DNA of 64,000 bases from Myrmaecium sp. VS I D KN 1 (lineage: Eukaryota; Ascomycota; Dothideomycetes; Valsariales; Valsariaceae), in assembly GCA_019775845.1 (NCBI GenBank), contig JADQAV010000015.1:186001-250000 (forward strand), written 5' to 3'. The notes under the pieces were generated by a model. The model was not told where the DNA came from and did not search any database. It saw nothing but the letters and a program-made list of their open reading frames with translations. Shown here in pieces: positions 31,958 to 45,394 of this stretch (position 1 is its first letter; every line of letters begins with the position of its first letter). The translations under genes and the position numbers were made by a program.

Positions 31958-34900
31958 TCACGAACCCGGAGCCTGTTGCTGCTGATGTTGGTGCTGGAAG
32001 ATGCGGAGCAAGGCGTCGAACCAGCGGGCCTCGCGGCGGCCGAGCGGGGCGGTCGGGTTCTTCAGCCGGGCCTGGACGATCTCCTTGGTCTTCGCGCGGA
32101 GCATCTTGAGCGCGACGGCCGTCTTCCAGTCCTTGACCGCGAACCGGAGCCGGTTGCCGTCGAGGGTGACGACGCCGGCGTGGAGCTTCCAGTCGGCGTC
32201 CCCGCCGCCGAGCAGGGTCAGTGGTAAGGGCTGCACGGGCGTGGTGGCGTGGGCGTTGTAGAGTTTGGCCCCGCTGCCGGACTGCATGATGTGGTAGTAG
32301 GAGAGCATCGGGGCGGTCTGGTTGCCCTTGTTGACCGAGCTTGGGTGGAGGGAGATGGACTGGTTGTTGGCGAGGCTGCGCCAGCCTTTGCCGTCGCGGA
32401 CGAGGATCTTCGGGTAGAACGCGGTGGCGATGAGGGTGCTGACGAGTAGTTCGTTGGAGTTGTTTTCGTTTTGAGACCGGGGGAGAGGGACGAAGGTGCG
32501 GGACCGGGAGGAGCGGAACTTGCTCATGGCAGCTCGTTCGTCCGAAGTCATGTTCACGAATCCGGCGTCCATAAGTGAGGAGAGGAGTTGCGCTTTGAGG
32601 TCTTCGATGTTGGCGAGGTTCTGGGGACTTAGGTAGTTTTTTCTGCAAAACTGCATCTCAGACTGTCCGGGGGTCATGCAGACGGACTTCCAAGATTGAT
32701 ACGCATTGTATGCTGTGAGTAAATCGGAATCTCCCTTTTTGAACTTCATACGGGCAAGATCCGCACTTTGCCGAGCACCCATGGGTGTTATGAAGGGTGA
32801 CTTGGATGACAGCGTGGCAGCAATGGTAATAGCAGTGTCGAGGCAACCGAAAATCGCACAGAGCAGGACCAGCTTTCCTAGATGAGCGTCCAGCGGAAGT
32901 TTCGCCAGTTGCTGTCCAAGCGGAGTAAGTTCTTCACCAGGCGTCAGGGCATCAACCTCGATGAGCGCATCGATAGCTCGTCTAATATTCTTGGATGAGG
33001 GTGGATCCAGAGCTTGGGACAAAGTTTCCTCGATATCTCCAAGCTTGCAAATCTTCGTACGCATGACAAGTTCCTGCAGCGACAACCGAAGCATTTCTGG
33101 AGTTTGCTGATCCGTCATCAGCTCGTCATGCCGGTATTTAGTGAACAGATGGAAGCACAATCCTTCCTGCACACGTCCCGCACGTCCACGGCGCTGTTTG
33201 GCATTCGCGCGGGAAATGAACGACTGGACAAGCCTAGACAGCTGCCGACGTTCATCAAACCTCATCTCCTTGTGTTTTCCAGTGTCAATCACGCAAGTGA
33301 TATCGGGTATCGTGATACCAGTTTCGGCAATGTTGGTTGCAATAACCACCTTTCGAACGCCTGGCGGAGGGACGACAAAAGCAGCTTGTTGATCCTCGTT
33401 GCTAATCGTTGAATGCAAGGGATATATAAGCCAGTTCCTGTTGAAGGCAGGGTGTCCAACAAGCATGTCATTCAACTGGCGAATCTCTCCCATACCCGGC
33501 ATGAATACTAGGAATGCTTTGGCAAATTCGGTTGTTTGCGGATTGCTAGCAACCTCAGTTATCAACCGGACTATCAGTTCGTAATCGATCTTGTACTCGT
33601 CGTAGTTTGCCAGGGCATTCTTAGTAGCCGCGCTGTAACCCGGAAGTCGCTGCGGTATTCCTGATTTGGTGTTCTCCGCATTGATATCATCTTCCGCACT
33701 GTCTCCTTCTTCGTATGTACTATCGTGAGGCCCCTTATAGTGCGTAAACTCTATCGCATCCTCGAGGAACTTCGTTTGAACAGGAAATGTCCGACCCGGT
33801 ACAGTGATAATCGGCGCGTTATTGAGGTATTTAGAGAATCTTTGAGCGTCAACAGTAGCACTCATCAGAATGACCTTGAGGTCAGGCCGGCGATCCATAA
33901 GAGATCGCAGAACGACCAGTAGAAAGTCGGTGTCGATGCTTTAGGCTCGTTAGTTAGTGGTTTACAAGATAGATATGATCTCTGCATCTCACCTTCTCTC
34001 GTGAACTTCGTCGATGATCAAGTGCGTAACTTCACGCAAGCCGCGGGATGATTCCAACATCCTCAGGACTATTCCCACGGTAGCGTAAATAAGTCTCGTC
34101 GTGGCTGAAGTATTGGACTCGAGGCGTATGGCATAGCCGATCAATGAGCGGTTCGACCCCAGATCGTTTTTTGATTCGCCCAATTCTTCGCTAACGCGTT
34201 GTGCAAGTGATATGGCGGATATTCTTCGAGGCTCTGTACAGAATATCTTGCACTCTCTGCCGTTCGCAAGCTCATGTTCGAGTATAAATGAAGGTAATTG
34301 GGTACTTTTTCCGCATCCCGTCTCACCACAAAGAATGGTAACCTGATTGCGCCCAATCACCGCCAGCGCCTCGTCTCGAAATTGCCAAATTGGCAGATTG
34401 GATCGCTGTTGGAGCATCTGCTGGTATTTCTTCGTGGAGCTCTTCATGTTCCAGAGCTCTCTGACCTGGTCCGCAGTTACTCCGGTTCCTATATTTGGCG
34501 TACATGTTCCAGAGGTGCTCTCATCTCTATTTGCCGCAAGTCGCTTGCGAAATCCGTTGGTTAGGACTATATCTTCCTCGTCTTCGGCTTCCTTTTCCTC
34601 CTGAATGATCGTACGCATGTCCTTAACAGTAGCACGGTCCCTGGAATCAATGTCCTTCTGCTTCAGCTCCATTAGCTCTCTATAGAAATCTCTCCATGTA
34701 GGCGGCAGCCTTAGAAAAGACCGGTCCTCCTTCGTCAGAGAGTGGCAGATCATGAAGAGAGCGATTACCGATACGTATGCTTCGCTCTGTTCAAAGGAGG
34801 GTGTTGCTACGCTCTGCATCGTGATAACTGTACGTCTTGGATAGAACTCCATGACGATGCCTGGAAGAGTTGTTGGGGAATATATGGGTTGATCTTTAGA

Positions 34901-36592
34901 CCATGTAATAGATAACATATGTCGACTTGAATACGTGAACTCTGATAAGCGTTTGTACTCCACACGCGCTTCTGCATCCCTGTCCAGAAATTGAGCGGGT
35001 CATCCAATTTTCATACTGAAAGTAACCTCTTACCTCGTTTTTAGTGTTTCAGCCAGAATTCGGCGGGGTGAGATGCCCGTTTGTTTGCCAAAGTCACGGA
35101 TAGTAACACTCACAGACCCCGCCCCACCTGGGCTCTGCGTTGCCTGGTTTCCGCCTGCTTCTTCGGCTGCAGAGAATATACCCCCTAGCAGAGTGGATTC
35201 ATCCTCGTCCTCACCTATTTTTAGAAGGTCTCCTAGTGCAGTCGCCTGTTTGAGAATGTCGTCTGTAGCGGTACCAGTATCTTCCTCGTCATCACTGGCC
35301 CTCTGTGAAGGCTTCTTTTCCTTAGCTGGTTCTGCTCTCCTCGAACTGCGCTCTTGGAGTAGCTCAATTCGTCTTGACTGCCACGTCTGATCTGCTTCCC
35401 AGCGATCAAATAATACGTCCGACTCGATCCTGTCCAGCTGGCCTTGGAGCTTTCGAACGACGGAGGCCTGAGGCTTGTTGACACCACTAGATGGAGGCAA
35501 GCGTCCTTTCTTTGAAGATTTTGAAGTCTTCAAGTCGAATAGTTCGGGCTGAATCTCGAACAGACGAGTCTTCTTCTTCAAATAGACAGACATCAGTTCA
35601 TCTGGTTCTAGATCGCTTTCAAGATCGCTGACTTCGACGTCACTGTTAGCCGTACTGGTAGTTGTATTAGTATCAGCAACGGGTTCGGAGCCATTTGACA
35701 ATCGGTCAGGTAGTTGTTTTGGACCAGGAGATTGCACAAGCCCTTCGGGCTCAGCAGCTGGAGTTTCTGAAGGGTTAAGTTAGCTTAGATTGATCGGTAG
35801 GTCCTGGAAGATTATGGGAGAAAAAGGAAGCGTGAAGGTATGCACAGCTTTGAACCAAGTTGGCCGCTTACCTGGCCTGGATGTATCTGTACTTGTTCCC
35901 ACCGGGACTGTCCTCGCAGGATCGTAGCCTTGCAGCTCGTCTTTATCGCACTCTAAGGCGAGGCGATCCAAACTCTCGCTCAAGCCCCATGGTTGCGAAG
36001 TGGACTCCAAGGAAGGCGGCCTTTTGCAGAGTTGCTTCAGGGAATTCCTTATACGCTCATCACTAAACCCCAGGTCTTTCAGAGCAGCACTAAGCATCCA
36101 CAGCTTGACAGTGCCATCATCTTCGGACATCAGTTTGGTGATGGACTTTCCGGGATAGCGCTGGGCTGATTCCGTCACTTCTGCTCTCGCCAGGTCCAGG
36201 AGCTGAGCCATTATATCTTCAGGTAGCCACTCGCTTGTAGGCAGGTACTGGGATTGCGTGCGAAGAACTCTACGATCCGTTTGTACACGAGACTGTAACC
36301 GTGTAACTTCCCTCCGTACTTTCGCCGCATACGTTTCTACAAACATCTGCAGATCATCATGTTCCAACTGAGCTTCCAGCTCTTCTGGGCTCGGCTGATG
36401 TGATCCTGTCACCGGTTTTGGTTCCACACGCGCAGCTTTCTCGACCGCGGCCACAGGCGCCTCAGTGCCCTTCTTCTTTTCCGGAATAATTACAGGTTCA
36501 GCAGGCTTTTCAGGTCTGGCTTTGCTGGCGACTGAGGTCGTCGCAAAACCTCGCGCAGGATTCGCTGCGGGCTTTTTCTTCTTACCAGCCAT
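31958..36592 (-). CDS. DEAH-box RNA helicase, DHX29/Ucp12-like
   Basis: Four exons on the minus strand, 35872-36592, 35034-35766, 33993-34979 and 31958-33938, encode 1473 aa. The N-terminal 240 residues start MAGKKKKPAANPARG and contain a UBA-like helical hairpin (LKDLGFSDERIRNSLKQL). An acidic, charged middle follows (SDLESDLEPDELMSVYL). The helicase core has motif I GETGCGKS near 703, motif II DEVHER near 808, motif III SAT, and motif VI QRRGRAGR near 1065. The winged-helix, HA2/ratchet and OB-fold parts end near the C-terminus, which is Gln/His-rich. An N-terminal extension with a UBA-like segment and a core of this class fits the DHX29/DHX57/Ucp12 group. In animals DHX29 acts on the 40S subunit in scanning of structured leaders. 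Whether this fungal member does the same is inference. Confidence 0.9.
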
Positions 36593-37023
36593 GGTGGCAG
36601 TTCAAAGTGTGAAGATAGAAGAGAAAGGCGTCTCAGAAGTAGCCGAGACCTTAGAGTCGAAGTTGTACAGAACTTAATGTGCGAAACAAATGGAAGAATG
36701 CTGCTGCTCAAGCCGATTTAACCAGGAGGTTGAGACGCCCAACGGCCGAGTGCCAGAAGGAATGGTAAAAGCGAAAGAATGAAGGGAATCGTGACCGTAT
36801 GCACCGAAATTTGGACGTTGGAACAGAAGGAGAAGAGCATACATCATCCCTCCACTAGCAGAGGAGCTTTGACGCGGCGGCGGCAGCGGCGACGGCGGCG
36901 GGCGGGGGCGGAGGACTTCCTTGGCGCGGATCGACTCAGAAAAAGATCATCTCCGCGGTTGGATCACCCCAGGTACCAGGCACGGATACCCAACCACTCA
37001 TAAGGACGTCACATTCATGGTGG
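36593..37023. promoter_or_regulatory. Divergent promoter of the DEAH helicase and GCN1
   Basis: This 430 bp separates two start codons of translation-related genes. A GC-rich run of CGG-type triplets at about 36873-36914 lies in the probable GCN1 leader. An ATG at 37017, 7 nt before the first GCN1 ATG, opens an overlapping 8-codon uORF. Confidence 0.45.
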
Positions 37024-37043
37024 ATGACTATGGCGGATACTGA
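37017..37043 (+). other. Short uORF overlapping the GCN1 start
   Basis: ATG at 37017 reads MVDDYGGY and stops at 37043, in a different frame from GCN1 and overlapping both candidate GCN1 start codons (37024 and 37030). Its context is weak (T at -3). The ATG at 37030 has A at -3 and G at +4, so leaky scanning past the uORF is plausible. Confidence 0.45.
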
Positions 37044-40000
37044 GGTCAATGGGGTAAAGGGCTTGGACCGCGAGGAACTGGAGCATCAGCTGCATTCCAG
37101 TTCCACCAAACAACGCATATCCGACCTCCATGCCCTGAACCACCGCCTGGCGGACAACAGTATGCTCAGCACACCTGCAACTCCATGTGGCACCACGATC
37201 CTAACCATGCACATATAGACATATCCTCTGCCGACGCTCTCTTCGTAACCGAACTCCTCTTTAATACCCACGTCCTTTACGCCGACCGAGCTTCTAGACT
37301 TGCTGTTCAACAATGTCTCCAGACTCTAATCAAGGGGTCTTTTTCCGAACACGTACTCGCCCTCCTCGTCAAGCTTCTGACCCGCGAGGCTTCTAAAACA
37401 AACGTGGCGCCGAGCAATGCCTTCGTGCTCGCTGAGATAGTTTCTCTTCTCCTCCGAGAGCTCGCGGTACTTCCGGGAGCGTGGAACAAATGGGGTCTGC
37501 AACTCATAAATGCTCAAGCCAAGGTCCTTGAGGTTTGCTTAGGCTCTGATGCCCGTGATAGCCTGAAGAAGTCGGCCTTGGTAGTCTCTAGACGTGCTCT
37601 GCGGAGTGTTTTCAAATCGGAAGCCATTGGCGCCGATGCCATCAAGTCCTCCGTCTCTGCCCTCGCTGCGAAAGGAGGTGCTGCCACGGCTAAGAATGCT
37701 ATACTCCTTGGAGTCATCGCAGGGACCTGCGCCCGTCTTCCTGCCGCAAAGCCTGTCCTTGAGACAGAGAAGAAGCAGTACTACGCATTCTATGTACGGG
37801 AAATCCTAGGCTCCCGGACAGTCCTCCCGCGTCACATCGCCGACGGTCTTCATGACTTCTTCGATGCTTATCCAACCTTGGAGGAAGTTCAGGTAGAGAT
37901 CATGCCCTCTCTAGAAAAGTCCCTGCTTCGAGCGCCGGAAGTGGTACTCAATGACCTCGTGCGGCCCATGGTGGACGCTCTCCCAGCTGATCTTGATCTT
38001 TCCGACGTCCTTCACAAACATCTGCTCAAATCAATTCTGTCGAACGTCAAGTCAACTAATGCTACCATACGTGATGGTGCCCTGTTGACGTTTGACTCTA
38101 TTGCAGCTCGCTGTAAGACTGAGGAGACAGTCAACAAGATAGCTGACGAGATACTCAATCCATTGAAGCAGGGCAAGGTCACTGGTGCGGAGCAGAAGGC
38201 TTTGCATGCACAGATGCTTGTGGCTCTTAATGGAAATGCGACTCTCGCGGTTAAGGTCCCCACTGGATTGGCCAGCACTGCCCTCAAGGAGACCAATGAG
38301 CAGGCTGTCAACGCCGAGTCTCGTGCTATAGCTGAGCACCTGAAATTTGCATTTGCGAACGACATTGCTGTTGATGCCGCCGTGACTGACGCCTTTGTCA
38401 AAGGCCTCAATGACAAGAAGCCTGCAGTGCGTAGGATCTGGACTTTGAGAACAGGTGAAATCCTGTGGGATATGACGCCTGAAAGGTTCTCCCAGCCAGC
38501 TTTAATCAGGTTTGCGCAATTGACCGTGACGAAGCTGAATGAAGTTGCTCAGGAATACATTACCAATGCTATATCCGCCGCACAGAACGGTTCGATCGCA
38601 ATTGCATACATCTTGTTAGCTTTGGTTGCATCAAAGCTGAAAGACATCAATGAATTGAAAGAAAGCACCAACAAGCTCAGAAATCTCTTACTGAAGCAGA
38701 CACTTGTCGGTGCACCCAAGCCGTCCTTCCTACTGAACCAGCGTGTTTACTCAAAGTTGACGGCTGAAGATGATTTGCTGTGGCTGGTTCGCTCCTTGGT
38801 GGCAATAGAGGATGAGGTTTCAAAATCTGAGGAACCCTCTAGCTCTACAGAGGCATGGGCGCAGGCGTTTCTGTATTGCATAACAGCACACGGTATCCCG
38901 CCTAAAATCCGAAAGGAAGCAGTACGGTCCCTGGCTGCGGTTCACAAGAAACGGCCCCAACCCATAGGCAAGATAGTCGTTGCAGGCTTATGGCAGTGGT
39001 ATCGCCATGTAGCTGTGAATGAAAAGGAGTCCGCTGCTGTTAGTGCCAGGACAGGGAACGAACAGCTTCACCTCGCGGTCCGCGCCATCACGTCCTCGGT
39101 TGAAGAGATTGCCGCAGGCCAAGCTGATGGTAAAGATGTACTTGAAGACCAGCTCATCAGCCTTTTGATCCTCGTAAAACCGCAGATTATCCCCAATCTG
39201 TCTTGGATTGATCTCTGTCTGAGATGCAGCGTGGATCCTGGCGAGCTTGTACATAAGCGCCTCGATCAGTGTTTGAAAGAGATCAAAGACGCTACCGAAG
39301 TGAGCTGTCCCTTGTCAGCATTCGTCCTACGATTTCCTAACAATTTCCTACAGAGTCCTGAAAATCTGCAGTTTCCTGCTGTTCAACAAGCAGCCTACGA
39401 CTCCGCAGCTGAACTAGCATTCGTCGCGCCTGACGTCGTAATTCCCGAGCTTGTACGTCAAATTCACGAGGATCTCAATCCGGAACAGTTAAAGAGCATC
39501 GGACCCACTGAAGCTGCCATCTTCAGAACTCCGGAGGGCACGGCTTTTGTGGACGTGCTCAGTAAGAAAGGCCAGGATTACGTTGTTGACAAGAATGTGA
39601 AAGATTACGATACACTGAAGTGGGAACAGGAGCTTCGTGAACAGTTAGCACAGAAGAAGGGCCAGACCAAGAAACTTACGGCAGAAGAGCAGGCACAAGT
39701 CAATGCACAACTTGCTAAAGAGAGCAAGATCCGGAAGGAAGTTGCAGGCGTCGAGTCAAAGCTGAAACGAGGCATTGGGATGGTCAAGAGTCTTGCCACT
39801 GGCCCGCCCATTGATGCCGAACTGTGGCTGGGCCCCGCCGTGAGCCTGCTCACCGAAGCTATTCAGAGTGGTGCCGGATTGCTTGTGGGTGACGCTGCTG
39901 CGGTTGCTTTTATTAAGTGCGCGGACAAAATATCACCTCGTCTTGGAGCCATACGACCATTTGTTGGCAGCGCAACGCTTCGAGCGATCGGCACTGCTCA

Positions 40001-43000
40001 GCTACCTTCCGGTATGGAGGAAGAACCTCTTGGAGATCTGGTGACGAGAGTACTGTATCGCCTACGGTTCTTGGGCGAACAACGACCACTCGATACTGCG
40101 TCCCTGATCTACTGTCTTCCACTCATATTTCTCGTACTCGAGAAAGGTGGGGTCGGATGGCCTGCGGGTGATGAGGCGGATGAGCAGCTTCTACTCGCAA
40201 TCGAAGTTCTGACTTTCCATGCCGATGCGTTCGCCGACAAGCGACTACCGAGAAAGCATCTTCTGGAGACCTTAATCGCATCATTGAGGAAATACAACCA
40301 GCATTACAAACTTATCAAGGATTGTATAATGGACGTCTGTCGAGGTCTAGCATCCAATATCTCGATCGAAGAAATCTCCTGCCTCGTACAAGGCGTCATT
40401 GTTCCCGAAGTCGCCGTTCGAACATCCGTACTCCAGGCGATCGACTCTGAGATAGACCTCACAGTTCTGGACTGGTGCAAAGAGATTTGGGTAGCTTGTC
40501 ATGATGATGTGGATGAGAATGTTCGTCTCGCAAAGACCATTTGGGAAGATAACGGGCTCGAGCTCGAGCAGGACTCGGCGTACCAAATGCTGCCTTATCT
40601 TCAAGCACTCGACAAACAACTACGGAGAGCGGCCGCTAGAGCTCTAGCGGAGGCTGTTGCGAACTTTGCGGACAACTTCCATGACATCCTCGAGAAACTC
40701 CGAGCCACTTACATAGAATTGGCCAAGGAGCGGGCTCCGGAACGTGATCAATACGGCATGCCTCGCAAGATGGATATCAGGGATCCTTGGGAGGCTAGAG
40801 ATGGTGTCGCCCTCGCCTTCCGAGAGCTTGCCCCCCTTTTTCCCCCTGCTGATCTGGTCTCTTTTATGCAGTTCCTTGTACGTCAAGGACCTCTTAGTGA
40901 TCGCAACAGTACGGTCCGAGACGAAATGATTGATGCTGCCACGATGGTCATCTCTTCTCAGGGCCGCAGCAAAGTTGAGGAGCTGATGCAGCTATTTGAG
41001 CAAGTCCTCGAGAACTCCGACGGTGCCTCAGAGGCTTCTGATAGCGTGAATGAGGCTGTAGTCATCCTATACGGTGCTCTCGCTCGTCATCTCCCAACTG
41101 GTGACAAGCGGGTCCCCAAGGTTGTCCAACGGTTACTAGGAACGCTGAGCGTCCCCTCAGAAACGGTGCAGTATGCGGTTGCAGAATGCTTGCCGCCGCT
41201 CATTCAAGCCTCCCAGGATGAGGCACACAATTACGCCCAGCAAATGATGGATCAACTCCTGCAATCCAAGAAATATGCGGAGCGCCGAGGAGCAGCGTAC
41301 GGTCTCGCGGCCATTGTTCGCGGTCGCGGAATCATCATCTTGAGAGAATACCGTATCCTTTCGACGCTTAAAGCCGCAGCTGAGAACAAAAAGGACGTCA
41401 ATCAGAGACAAGGGGCTTTCCTGGCCTACGAACTTCTTTCCCTGATTCTTGGCAGGATGTTCGAGCCCTATGTGATCCAGCTCGTACACCAACTACTGGC
41501 GGGCTTCGGTGACAGTAGCGCAGATGTTAGAGAAGCCTGTCTGGATGCCGCCAAGGTTTGCTTCGGGAACCTCAGTTCTTACGGTGTCAACCAGGTCCTT
41601 CCGACGCTGTTGGAGGGTCTGGACGAGCCCCAATGGCGTAGCAAAAAGGGCGCCTGCGACTCTTTGGGTGCCATGGCTTATCTTGATCCGCAACAGCTGG
41701 CTCTCAGCTTGCCGGAGATCATCCCTCCTCTCACCAATGTACTGACTGACAGCCACAAAGAAGTCCGCGCCTCGGCGAACCGCAGTCTGCAAAGATTCGG
41801 TGAAGTCATCAACAACCCGGAGATCAAGAGTACCGTGGGCATCCTACTGAAGGCGCTGAGTGACCCCACAAAGTACACCGACGATGCGCTGGATGCGCTG
41901 ATCAAAGTTAACTTTGTCCATTATCTGGATGCCCCATCGCTCGCGCTTGTCGTGCGTATCCTTGAGCGAGGTTTGGCAGATAGATCCGCGACCAAGCGGA
42001 AATCTGCACAAATCATCGGTAGTCTGGCGCATCTTACGGAGCGCAAAGATCTGGTTGCTCATTTGCCAATTCTGGTGGCCGGCCTCAGAGTTGCCGTCGT
42101 GGATCCTGTACCTCAGACCAGGGCTACTGCTTCCAAAGCCCTGGGTTCATTGATCGAGAAGCTCGGCGAAGACGCACTGCCTGATCTTATCCCCAGCCTT
42201 ATGGCTACGCTCAAGTCTGACACAGGTGCCGGGGACAGGCTCGGCTCAGCTCAAGCTCTCAGTGAAGTGCTGGCGGGTCTCGGCACCGTCCGCTTGGAGG
42301 AGACACTGCCAAGCATCTTGCAAAACGTCTCAAGCTCGAAGCCCTCCGTCAGGGAAGGTTTCATGTCCCTGTTCATCTTCTTGCCCGCATGCTTTGGCAA
42401 CAGCTTTGCAAACTACCTCAGCCGGATCATCCCTCCCATCCTCTCCGGCTTGGCCGATGAGGTTGACTCCATTCGTGAAACAGCGCTGCGTGCGGGTCGC
42501 CTACTGGTCAAAAACTTTGCTACACGTTCGATTGATCTGCTTCTTCCCGAATTGGAGAGGGGTCTCGCCGACGATAACCACCGTATCCGTCTCAGCTCCG
42601 TGGAGCTTGTCGGTGACTTGCTATTCAATCTTACTGGAATCAGCGGCAAGGCTGAGCAGGATGAAGTCGAGGAGGGCGCTAAGGAAGCAGGACAGTCACT
42701 ACTCGAAGTGCTCGGAGAGGAGAAACGCAACAGGGTCTTGTCTTCTCTGTACATCTGCCGTTGCGATACATCGGGCCTGGTGCGTACGGCAGCTATCAAC
42801 GTTTGGAAGGCCTTGGTCGCGACACCCAGAACGCTCCGGGAGCTTATTCCCACGCTTACACAACTCATCATCCGCCGTTTGGCTAGTTCCAACATGGAAC
42901 AGAAGGTCATCGCTGGGAATGCGCTCGGCGAACTTATCCGCAAGGCCGGTGAAGGCGTTCTTGCAAGCCTCCTGCCTACTTTGGAGGAAGGTCTTCACTC

Positions 43001-45394
43001 TACGGATACCGACGCTAAGCAGGGTATCTGTATTGCCATGCGCGAACTGATCTCGTCAGCAGCACCTGAAGCCCTGGAGGAGCATGAGAAGACGCTCATA
43101 TCTGTTGTTCGGACTGCTCTGGTTGATCCCGATGCTGATGTACGGGAGGCCGCTGCCGAAGCATTTGACTCGTTACAACGTATCTTCGGAAAGAGGGCGG
43201 TCGACCAAGTGCTTCCGTACCTGCTCAACCTCTTACGCTCCGAAGACGAAGCTCAGAACGCTCTCTCGGCTCTGCTTACACTCCTCACAGATGCTACGAG
43301 ATCGAATATCATCTTGCCTAACCTGCTGCCAACCCTGCTTACATCACCGATTTCCGCGTTCAATGCTAAGGCCATTGCCTCATTGGCAGAAGTTGCAAGC
43401 TCTGCTATGACTCGTCGTCTCCCCAATATCCTGAATGCTATCATGGACAGTATCGTCAATTGCGATGACGTTGAGCTGAGGGCTGAGCTTGAATCCGCCT
43501 TCGACGGAGTTCTACTCTCCGTGGACGAGTTTGATGGTTTGAGCACAGCCATGAGTGTCATGCTAGCACTCGCGAAGCACGATGATCATCGCAAGAGGGT
43601 GTCCGCAGACTTGCACCTAGCCCACTTCTTCTCTCACGCTGGGATCGATATCTCTCGATACTACCCTGATTTGATTCGTGCGTTGCTTGTGGCATTCGAT
43701 GATGGGGACAAGGAGGTCGTCAAGGCGGCTTGGACAGCCCTGAGCGAATTGACCAAGCGTCTCAAGAAGGAAGAAATGGAGTCGCTGGTGGTTTCAACAA
43801 GACAAGTGCTCAACCAGGTTGGCGTGCCAGGCCGCAATCTTCCTGGGTTCGAATTGCCCAAGGGCATCAACGCAATCCTTCCGATATTCTTGCAAGGCTT
43901 GATGAACGGAACCGCAGACCAGCGCACCCAAGCAGCTTTGGCCATATCGGATATCATTGCCCGCACCAGTGGAGAATCCCTGCGTCCGTTCGTGACGCAG
44001 ATCACCGGTCCATTGATCCGTGTCGTGTCTGAACGCTCGGTGGACGTCAAAGGTTAGCCTATACTTTCCACACATCCCCACTTGATCGATTCACTAACGC
44101 AAGCTTAGCTGCAATCCTGTTCACCTTGAACAACCTCCTGGAAAAGATTCCGACGTACTTGAAACCTTTCTTACCTCAGCTCCAACGGACTTTTGCCAAG
44201 TCTCTTGCCGATACGTCCAGCGAGATTCTCCGCATTAGGGCAGCAAAGGCTCTGGGAACACTTATTACGCTCACACCTCGTATCGATCCTCTCATTGCAG
44301 AACTGGTCACCGGGTCGAAAACTTCCGACCACGGTGTCAAGACTGCTATGCTTAAGGCTCTCTACGAGGTGGTCAGCAAGGCAGGTACTAACATGAACGA
44401 AGCCTCTCGATCTGCCATTCTCGGCTTGATCGATGCTGAGAACGATGATGCGGATGGTATGTCAATTCCTTTGTTCGTAATGGCCTCATACTAACATTGC
44501 TTGCAGACGCTATGGCTATCACTTACGCACGCCTACTCGGAGCTCTTATCAAGGTGCTGCCTGAAGATGTCGCTGGTAGTTTGATCAGGTACGCTTCACC
44601 GAACCGGAGATGTACCAGCCCTTGCTAATGCATTTCCCTAGGAGCCGTGTCCTCACTTCGAATTTCAGCAAGGCATCCGTCCTGGCCTTGAACGCCATCC
44701 TCCTGGAATCCCCTGAAGCGCTCACCGAACATTTCGGCGAAGAAACCGTGTCCACCATCTGCTCCGGGATTGAGGACAGTGTAAGCCCTGTATCTCCCAT
44801 CGTATTTTGCGCAATTACTGATATAATCCGAAGCAACCCGTTGTGTCCGATAACTGCGTTCTCGCTGCGGGCAAATATCTGTTGACACCTTCAAGCAACA
44901 AAGGTTTCGAAGTCACAAAGCCCATATTCGAGGCCCTTGCGCCTGCAGTTCAGCCAGGCAAACCTGTCGACACTCGTCGCCTGGCCCTGGTTGTTTTGCG
45001 CACAGTCAGCCGGGAGCACAATGACTTAGTGCGCCCGCATCTCGCTCTCCTCGCGCCGCCTGTCTTCGCGGGTGTTCGTGACATGGTGATTCCAGTGAAG
45101 CTGGCAGCAGAGGCCGCTTTCCTCTCGATATTCTCTGTCGTTGATGAAGAGAGCGCAGTTTTCGAGAAGTATTTGGCAGGTCCTGGGGCCAGTCTGCCGC
45201 CGAATGTGAAGAGGAGCATGCAAGATTACTTCAAGCGTGTTGCCACGAGGTTAGGTACCCAGGCTAGAGAGCGAAAGGAAGCTGAAGGAGGCCAAGGCGG
45301 CCTGGGCTTGTCGAGTGATGAAAAGGAAGACGAACGAGAGGTTTGGAGTGTGGGGAGGGTCGACTTGGGAGAGGCCGGGTCCTTTGAAGCATAA
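37024..45394 (+). CDS. gcn1: GCN1, activator of the eIF2-alpha kinase GCN2
   Basis: Seven exons (37024-37159, 37219-39299, 39354-44052, 44109-44456, 44507-44588, 44642-44780, 44834-45394) encode 2681 aa, the size of yeast Gcn1 (2672). It is made almost entirely of HEAT repeats ([48 protein letters not shown]). The eEF3-like stretch lies around residues 1330-1650, and the Gcn2-binding segment is expected in the last third. GCN1 binds colliding or starved ribosomes and passes the uncharged-tRNA signal to GCN2. The 54-nt intron 39300-39353 preserves the frame and has no stop, but has a perfect donor, a CTAAC branch site and a CTACAG acceptor, so I splice it. The start is at 37024 or, with better context, at 37030 (MADTEVNG). 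Confidence 0.96.
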
